12,277 nucleotides of DNA, taken from UBA9845 sp051889975 (GTDB taxonomy: Bacteria; Bacillota; Clostridia; Christensenellales; UBA1242). The notes beneath the pieces were generated by a model. The model had not been told where the DNA came from. It worked only from the letters and a program-made list of their open reading frames with translations, and ran no database searches. Positions 6,968 through 12,277 of this stretch are shown here, piece after piece. The stretch is from contig JBJFDJ010000017.1 in assembly GCA_051889975.1 (NCBI GenBank), positions 1 through 12,277 on the forward strand. The letters run 5' to 3'. Position numbers and translations under genes: made by a program. Position 1 is the stretch's first letter. Each line of letters starts with the position of its first letter.

Positions 6968-9589
6968 TTAATCTTTCCACAGATATGTGTAACAAGACTT
7001 TATCTTTGTGCCCTTTGTTTTGGCAAATGACTTGCCCTTTGTTGTTCGGTTTTCTTTTGCAATGTTGTCGGTAGAAACAAACAATGGCTTATCTTTAACA
7101 TCAAATGCAATCACTTCAAAGGTGTCACTCTTTTTAAGGCTTGCATACAAGAGTTCTTTTCCGTTTTCGCCAGTTAAATTTATAAGTTTAACGCCTTTGC
7201 GATTTCGTCCCAAAACACCAATATCACTTACGGCAACTTTTTTTGCATAAGCTTTGTCTGTTACGCAAATAACTTCGTCATTTTCACAAGCCAAACTTGC
7301 AAAAATAACGCTGTCATTATCCTGCAAATTAATGCCCTTTACGCCCCCACTTGTCTTGCTTTGAAGTGGAACATCTTCTATGTTTGCATTTAAGGTTATG
7401 CCCTGTTTTGTAACAAACAACAAGGTTTTGTCATTTTCAAAAATTTGAGCCGAAACAATTAAATCATTGTCTTTTAACTTGTAGCAAACAGAAATATCTT
7501 TTTTGCTCTCCATGTCAGCAAAGCTTGTTTTTCTAACAATGCCATTTGCAGTTGCAAACAAAATTTGTTTGCCCTTTAAGTCTTTTTCGTCAAACATTGC
7601 CACAATGTTTTCGTTTTTGTCATAGCCCATAAACAAGTCGGTTAAAAGCGAACCACGGTCTTTCCAGCGTGCTTCCAAAATATCATCAACTGCCACTTTA
7701 TAAAGATTGCCCAAATTGCTAAACAATATTATGTTGCTGTTGGTTTTGGTCTTTACAATAAATTTGTGCACTTCGTTTAAGCCACTTGTGCTTGATGCAC
7801 TGCGAGATGACACATTAAAGCCCTTTTCATAAATCTTTTTAAGTGCCTTGCGTTCGCTGTAACAAACATAGCAATCTTTAATTGGCTTTAACTCTTCTTC
7901 TTCGCTTATGTCAAAGGCTTGGTCGTCTTTTAACACAGTTGTAAGTCTAACTGGTTTTTTTGCTTTTTTGATTGCAAGCATTTCTTCCTTAACAATTTTG
8001 TATTGAAGTTTTGTGCTGGCAATTATTTTTTTACACTCGTCAATTTTTATGTTTAACTCGGCAAGTTCAGTTTCAATTTTGTTAACTTCCAAATTTGTCA
8101 GCCTTGCCAAACGCATATCAAGTATTGCCTGCGCCTGTTTTTCGCTTAAATAAAATTTTTCACGCAAACGCTGTTTTGCTTCAACTGTGCTTTTGCTCGT
8201 CTTTATTATCTTAATAACTGCATCAATATTTTTTATGGCAACAAGCAAGCCTTCCAAAATATGTGCTCTGTCTTCGGCAACTTCAAGTTCATATTTTGTG
8301 CGTTTGAAAACAATTTCTCGTTGATATGCTGTGTAATAAGTTAAAATTTCTTTCAAGCCCATTTGTTTTGGCTTGCCATTTGCTATGGCAACCATATTTA
8401 TGCCATAACTTATTTGCAAATCGGTGTTTTTAAACAAATAGTTTAAAATTTTGTCGGGTTCTGCACCCTTTTTAAGACAAATAACAGCCCTTATACCCTT
8501 TCGGTCACTTTCGTCACGGATTTCGCCAATGCCGTTTAAAAGTTCTTTGTTTGCCTCTTTTAAGTCACCAATTTTTTTAAGAAGTTCACTTTTGTTAACT
8601 TGATAAGGAAACTCATCTATAACAATCACATCTTTGTCACGGTCTTTTTCTAGGTGAGTTTTTGCTCTTATCAAAATTTTGCCACGACCTGTTTCATATG
8701 CCTGTTTTAAGCCTTCACCACCAATGATTATGCCACCTGTTGGAAAGTCAGGTCCTTTGATGTATTGCATAATTTCTTGCGTTGTCATGGTTGGATTGTC
8801 AATGACAGCACAGCAAGCATCAATGCACTCGCCCAAATTATGTGTTGGTATGTTTGTTGCAAGACCAACTGCAATGCCCGTTGCACCATTTACAAGCAGG
8901 TTTGGAAATCTGCCCGGCAAAGTGTTTGGTTCATCACGCGTGTCATCGTAGTTTTTGCTCCAAGTGACAGTGTTTTTGTCAATATCTCTTAAAAGGTCAA
9001 GTGCAAGTGGTGCAAGACGAGCTTCGGTGTAACGATATGCAGCAGCGCCATCTCCATCCACACTGCCAAAATTTCCATGACCATCAACCAAAACTTCACG
9101 CATATTAAAGTCTTGTGCCAAACGAACCATGGCATTGTAAACCGAACTGTCGCCATGTGGGTGATATGCGCCAATTACATCGCCAACAATTTTTGCACTT
9201 TTTCTGTATGGCTTGTCTGGTGTTAAGCCAAGTTCGTGCATTGCAAACAAAATACGCCTTTGAACTGGCTTTAAGCCGTCTTCAACTCGTGGCAATGCCC
9301 TGTCCATAATAACATATTCGGCATAAGGTATCATGCTATCATGCAAAACTTGTTCCAAATTTTTTAAGATGTTGCCATCTTCATCTTTAAAATAGCCATC
9401 AGTTTCAACACTTGCAAGCCCTTCTGCTTCGCTTTTGGAGTTTGCCAAAATTTCAAGTTCTTTTGCCTGCTTTGCACTCTTTTTTTTGCCAGACACTTTT
9501 TTGTCATCTGCTTCGCTGGTTAAAACATCTTTTGCTTCGCCGGCACTTTCTGTTTCTCTGTTTAATAATTCTTCGTCATTAAAACTCAT
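6968..9589 (-). CDS. parC: Type IIA DNA topoisomerase subunit A, ParC-like (topoisomerase IV/gyrase A family)
   Basis: An 873-residue cleavage subunit that would pair with the B subunit upstream to pass DNA strands. Residues 1-65 are a charged, Lys/Glu-rich extension outside the usual family fold. The winged-helix domain starts at about 70 (DSMIPYAEYVIMDRALP, GLKPVQRRIL); the quinolone-binding helix reads HPHGDSSVYN (143-152) and the catalytic tyrosine is Y187 in YRYTEAR. Then come the tower (LPGRFPNLLVNGATGIAVG from 224, FPYQVNK 327-333), the coiled coil and gate (HILEGL, QAQAILDMRLARLT, 485-498) and a beta-pinwheel at about 570-873. Where gyrases carry the GyrA-box (QRRGGKG type), this protein has SSRSASSTSG (594-603). 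This favours a decatenating topoisomerase IV-like role over supercoiling; gyrA remains a possible label. The ATG at 9589 overlaps the upstream stop (ATGA) and has GGAG seven bases before it. Confidence 0.93.
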   Translation of the reverse strand: MSFNDEELLNRETESAGEAKDVLTSEADDKKVSGKKKSAKQAKELEILANSKSEAEGLASVETDGYFKDEDGNILKNLEQVLHDSMIPYAEYVIMDRALPRVEDGLKPVQRRILFAMHELGLTPDKPYRKSAKIVGDVIGAYHPHGDSSVYNAMVRLAQDFNMREVLVDGHGNFGSVDGDGAAAYRYTEARLAPLALDLLRDIDKNTVTWSKNYDDTRDEPNTLPGRFPNLLVNGATGIAVGLATNIPTHNLGECIDACCAVIDNPTMTTQEIMQYIKGPDFPTGGIIIGGEGLKQAYETGRGKILIRAKTHLEKDRDKDVIVIDEFPYQVNKSELLKKIGDLKEANKELLNGIGEIRDESDRKGIRAVICLKKGAEPDKILNYLFKNTDLQISYGINMVAIANGKPKQMGLKEILTYYTAYQREIVFKRTKYELEVAEDRAHILEGLLVAIKNIDAVIKIIKTSKSTVEAKQRLREKFYLSEKQAQAILDMRLARLTNLEVNKIETELAELNIKIDECKKIIASTKLQYKIVKEEMLAIKKAKKPVRLTTVLKDDQAFDISEEEELKPIKDCYVCYSERKALKKIYEKGFNVSSRSASSTSGLNEVHKFIVKTKTNSNIILFSNLGNLYKVAVDDILEARWKDRGSLLTDLFMGYDKNENIVAMFDEKDLKGKQILFATANGIVRKTSFADMESKKDISVCYKLKDNDLIVSAQIFENDKTLLFVTKQGITLNANIEDVPLQSKTSGGVKGINLQDNDSVIFASLACENDEVICVTDKAYAKKVAVSDIGVLGRNRKGVKLINLTGENGKELLYASLKKSDTFEVIAFDVKDKPLFVSTDNIAKENRTTKGKSFAKTKGTKIKSCYTYLWKD

Positions 9590-11541
9590 TTTTTATCTCC
9601 AACTACTTTTGCATATTTATCTTCTCGGTTAAAATTTGCATTTGTTTGAATGTATTGTTTTCTTGCTTCAACATTGTCACCCATCAAGGTTGTAACCATT
9701 CGGTCGGCTTCAACAGCATCTTCAATGGTAACTTTTATCAAAAATCTTGTCTTTGGATTCATGGTTGTTTCCCAAAGTTGATCCTTGTCCATTTCACCAA
9801 GACCTTTATATCGCTGAATTGAAAAACCACTGCCAAATTTTTTCTGTTTTTCGGCATAATCAGCATCTGTATATGCATAATGAATTTCGTTTTTCTTTTC
9901 CATCTTAAAAAGTGGTGGCATTCCAACATACACATGACCTTCGGTTATCAATTCTTTCATATATCTAAAAAAGAATGTCAACAAAATACTTTTTATGTGT
10001 TCGCCGTCTTGGTCGGCATCGGCAAGGATGATGACCTTGTGATATTTTAAGCTTTTGATGTCAAAATTTTCGCCAATACCCGTGCCAAGTGCACCAATAA
10101 TCGTCCTAATTTCTTCATTTTGCAAGATTTGGTCAAGTCGCTTTTTTTCAACATTTAATGGCTTGCCCCTAAGTGGCAAAATGCTTTGAAAATATCTATC
10201 TCTGCCCTGTTTTGCCGTTCCACCAGCGCTGTCACCTTCAACAATAAACAACTCGTTGAGTTCTGGTTTTTTGCTTGTGCAATGAGCAAGTTTTCCAAGC
10301 ATATTTGTGTTTTCTGCCTTGTTTTGCTGGCGAGATAACTCTTTTGCCTTTTTTGTGGCTTCCCTTGTCTTTGCAGCACCTTGTGCTTTTTTAATTATTT
10401 GCTCAACCGTCTTTTTAGCATCATTTTTTGCCAAAACTTTTGTAAGTTCGTTTACAACAATACTTTCAACTTCTGCCTTGATTTCTGGATTGCCAAGTTT
10501 TGTTTTTGTTTGACCTTCAAACTGAACATTTCGCATTTTAATTGACAAAACTGCACACAAACCTTCACGATAGTCATCGCCCAAAAGGTTGTCATCTTTG
10601 GCTTTTATGAAGTTCAACTTTCTGCCAACATCATTAAACACCCTTGTCAAAGCACTTCTTAAACCCGTCTCGTGCGTGCCACCTTCGGTTGTTGGAATGT
10701 TGTTAACAAAACTTAAAACATTTTCACTGTAATCTGTTGTGTGCTGAATTGCCACTTCAACTTCTACAATGTCACTTTTGCCAGCAACATAAACAGGCTT
10801 GTCATAAAGCACGGTTTTTGTGCTGTTGACATAAGACACAAAATCAACAACACCACCACTGTATTTAAATTGCCTAACAATTGGCTTTTGTGCTCTTTCA
10901 TCAACCAACAATATCTCAATGCCCTTGTTTAAAAAGGCAAGTTCCCTTAACCTAAGCGCAATTGTGTTAAAGTCAAAAGTTGCATTGCCAAAAACTCTTT
11001 TGTCTGGCAAAAATCTAACCAGCGAACCCGTGCTTTTGCTTGCGCCAACAACTTCCAGTTTTGTGACAGGCACACCACTTTTTATGCTTTTGTTAACAAC
11101 TTTGCTTTCAAATCGCATGTGATAACGCTTGCCCTCACGGTCAACATAAACTTCAAGCCACTCACTTAATGCGTTTGCAACGCTTGCACCAACGCCATGA
11201 AGTCCACCACTATACTTGTAATTTTGACTTTCAAATTTGCCACCTGCGTGAAGTTCTGTAAAAATGAGTTGAACGCCCGGAATTTTTAATTTTGGGTGCA
11301 AATCAACTGGCATACCACGACCATTGTCTATGCAACTTGCACTGCCATCGCTGTGAAGAGTAACACAAATTTTGTTGCCATAACCATTTGCAATTTCGTC
11401 AATAGAGTTGTCAACAATTTCCCAAAGCAAGTGATGTAAACCCTTAACCCCTGTTGTGCCAATATACATGCCCGGACGCATACGCACTGCATCCAAACCT
11501 TCCAATACTACAATATCTTTTGCATTATAATTGCTTGCCAT
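9586..11541 (-). CDS. parE: Type IIA DNA topoisomerase subunit B, ParE-like (topoisomerase IV/gyrase B family)
   Basis: A 651-residue ATPase subunit. The GHKL ATPase domain shows E41 (general base) and N45 in EIVDNSIDE, DNGRG (72-76), HAGGKF (98-103) and GGLHGVGAS (112-120). The transducer has GGTHETG (287-293) and the QTK loop (344-346, with K346). The Toprim domain has E435 in VEGDSAGG and the metal-binding run DADQD (508-512), with PLRGKPLNVEK and RYKGLGEMD (577-585) following. Length is normal for Gram-positive GyrB/ParE. The DADQDGEHI wording, in place of the DADVDGAHI usual in gyrase, and the A subunit without a GyrA-box favour ParE; gyrB remains a possible label. I chose the ATG at 11541 because AGGAGAG is just upstream; a longer form from 11592 would start inside the promoter. 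Confidence 0.93.
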   Translation of the reverse strand: MASNYNAKDIVVLEGLDAVRMRPGMYIGTTGVKGLHHLLWEIVDNSIDEIANGYGNKICVTLHSDGSASCIDNGRGMPVDLHPKLKIPGVQLIFTELHAGGKFESQNYKYSGGLHGVGASVANALSEWLEVYVDREGKRYHMRFESKVVNKSIKSGVPVTKLEVVGASKSTGSLVRFLPDKRVFGNATFDFNTIALRLRELAFLNKGIEILLVDERAQKPIVRQFKYSGGVVDFVSYVNSTKTVLYDKPVYVAGKSDIVEVEVAIQHTTDYSENVLSFVNNIPTTEGGTHETGLRSALTRVFNDVGRKLNFIKAKDDNLLGDDYREGLCAVLSIKMRNVQFEGQTKTKLGNPEIKAEVESIVVNELTKVLAKNDAKKTVEQIIKKAQGAAKTREATKKAKELSRQQNKAENTNMLGKLAHCTSKKPELNELFIVEGDSAGGTAKQGRDRYFQSILPLRGKPLNVEKKRLDQILQNEEIRTIIGALGTGIGENFDIKSLKYHKVIILADADQDGEHIKSILLTFFFRYMKELITEGHVYVGMPPLFKMEKKNEIHYAYTDADYAEKQKKFGSGFSIQRYKGLGEMDKDQLWETTMNPKTRFLIKVTIEDAVEADRMVTTLMGDNVEARKQYIQTNANFNREDKYAKVVGDKK

Positions 11542-11544
11542 AAT

Positions 11545-11551
11545 CTCTCCT
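11545..11551 (-). promoter_or_regulatory. Ribosome binding site deciding the B-subunit start
   Basis: AGGAGAG on the minus strand, three to four bases before the ATG at 11541, is a strong Shine-Dalgarno. It excludes the 17-residue longer form beginning MFKRFL. Confidence 0.85.
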
Positions 11552-11560
11552 AATAAAGTA

Positions 11561-11589
11561 ATTATAACACAAATCAAAAACCTTTTAAA
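11561..11589 (-). promoter_or_regulatory. Promoter of the topoisomerase operon
   Basis: A perfect TATAAT (11561-11566) with an extended TGN just upstream is preceded 17 bp away by TTTAAA (11584-11589) on the minus strand. Transcription would begin around 11554, giving a leader of only about 13 nt that is mostly ribosome binding site. Confidence 0.65.
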
Positions 11590-11693
11590 CACATTTGTTA
11601 ATATTTATACAAATTTTTTTAACTTTTTTTAGTGTAAATCTTTAAGTAAATAATTTTGTGCATAAATATTTAAAATATGGTATATTTATTCAT

Positions 11694-11699
11694 TATAAT
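11694..11699 (+). promoter_or_regulatory. Candidate -10 element for murG
   Basis: TATAAT on the plus strand lies about 120 bp before murG in the 279-bp divergent gap 11542-11820. No good -35 is visible at 17 bp; TTTAAA at 11669-11674 is 19 bp away. TATAAT can be read here on the minus strand as well (11692-11697). Low confidence. Confidence 0.3.
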
Positions 11700-11760
11700 A
11701 CACTTTGTTTTTAAACAATTATTTTTGCTTACAGTTTTTTTATTTGCAGTTTGTTGAGTG

Positions 11761-11774
11761 TAGTCTTCAGACTA
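11761..11774. repeat. Small inverted repeat between the topoisomerase operon and murG
   Basis: TAGTCT-TC-AGACTA has perfect 6-bp arms around two bases. It lies 47 bp before the murG start, in otherwise AT-rich DNA. It could be an operator or an RNA hairpin in the murG leader; function unknown. Confidence 0.5.
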
Positions 11775-11820
11775 TTCCTAAATATTTAATATTTATTGAT
11801 TTTTTGCATAACAATATATT

Positions 11821-12277
11821 ATGAAAAAAATTATATTTACAGGTGGTGGCACTGGTGGTCACATAATGCCAAACATAGCTTTGATAGAAAATTTAAAATC
11901 AAAATATGATTGCAAATATATTGGCAGTCCCAACAGCATGGAACAAAAGTTAATCACTCCACTCGTCCCTTTTTTTAGCATAACAACTTGCAAGTTAAAA
12001 CGCAGTTTTTCACTATCTAATTTGTTAATACCCTTTAAATTGATAAAAGGCATTTTTCAGGCAAAAAAAATATTAAAAGCCGAAAAACCTGACCTTGTTT
12101 TTAGCAAGGGTGGTTATGTCGCCGTTCCTGTTGTGATATCTGCTCATATGCTCAAAATTCCAATAGTTGCGCACGAAAGTGATATGTCTGTTGGGCTAGC
12201 AAACAAATTAACACAAAAATATGCAACAACTGTATGCACAAGTTTTGAAAAGACAAGCAAAAGCATAAAAAATGGCG
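11821..12277 (+). CDS. murG: MurG, lipid II-forming N-acetylglucosaminyltransferase (N-terminal part, runs off window)
   Basis: The first 152 residues of a GT28 glycosyltransferase that transfers GlcNAc from UDP-GlcNAc to lipid I, forming lipid II on the cytoplasmic face of the membrane. The first glycine loop reads FTGGGTGGHIMPNIAL (6-21). The second conserved stretch is FSKGGYVAVPVVISA (94-108), followed by IPIVAHESDMSVGLANKL (113-130), the equivalent of the usual HEQNxxPGxxNK. The acceptor-binding N-terminal Rossmann half is nearly complete; the donor-binding C-terminal half lies beyond the right edge. Family length is about 350-370 residues. The ATG at 11821 is the only sensible start, since the glycine loop follows at once, but no Shine-Dalgarno is seen upstream (AACAATATATT). 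It is transcribed away from the topoisomerase operon. Confidence 0.93.
   Translation, partial: MKKIIFTGGGTGGHIMPNIALIENLKSKYDCKYIGSPNSMEQKLITPLVPFFSITTCKLKRSFSLSNLLIPFKLIKGIFQAKKILKAEKPDLVFSKGGYVAVPVVISAHMLKIPIVAHESDMSVGLANKLTQKYATTVCTSFEKTSKSIKNG

Noticed and set aside
9586..9589. Mycoplasma-like code (TGA as Trp), suggested by the DUF285-type repeats
   Set aside because: TGA is the stop of the B-subunit gene at the expected family length, and conserved tryptophans are TGG.
11542..11592. A longer topoisomerase B subunit starting MFKRFL
   Set aside because: The extra 17 codons cover the promoter -10 and the ribosome site; family members begin close to the MASNYN start.
11859..12053. A 64-residue minus-strand ORF inside murG
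   Set aside because: It is antisense to the conserved MurG N-terminus, with no independent support.

Overview
The window is AT-rich bacterial DNA that reads with the standard code (TGA ends the topoisomerase B-subunit gene). Several features point to a Clostridia-like Firmicute, probably host-associated: a PdaB-type polysaccharide deacetylase, a two-OB-fold single-strand DNA-binding protein of the clostridial kind, a MurG with the FSKGGYV/HESDM wording seen in Clostridia, and a large BspA-like/InlB-repeat surface protein. The lineage call is an inference from protein style only.

Layout, left to right. Positions 1-4731 (minus strand) hold the first 1577 codons of a giant secreted, repeat-built surface protein whose C-terminus lies beyond the left edge. 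Positions 4732-5158 are an AT-rich gap with its leader and a terminator-like hairpin. Positions 5159-6620 (minus) are a two-gene unit: a PdaB-like deacetylase followed 22 bp later by a two-OB-fold SSB. Positions 6621-6967 are a gap with a candidate promoter, a pair of palindromes and a rho-independent terminator. Positions 6968-11541 (minus) are a type IIA topoisomerase operon, B subunit then A subunit, overlapping by 4 bp (ATGA). Positions 11542-11820 are a divergent promoter region. From 11821 (plus) murG begins and runs off the right edge.

The housekeeping part is conventional. The topoisomerase pair looks more like topoisomerase IV (ParE/ParC) or the second clostridial type IIA pair than gyrase, because the A subunit lacks a recognisable GyrA-box. 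MurG and the deacetylase both act on the cell wall (lipid II synthesis and glycan deacetylation).

The most unusual part is the surface gene. It contains an 812-bp segment present twice at a 981-bp period with a single, synonymous mismatch. It also has an older, diverged tandem pair of about 215-residue modules that I cannot assign to a family, and a third, dispersed pair of InlB-type repeats. The gene has clearly grown by repeated in-frame duplication, the newest event being extremely recent. I found no RNA genes, CRISPR array, insertion sequence or phage genes. I also saw no convincing new multi-gene system; the novelty candidates are the surface protein and its unassigned module.
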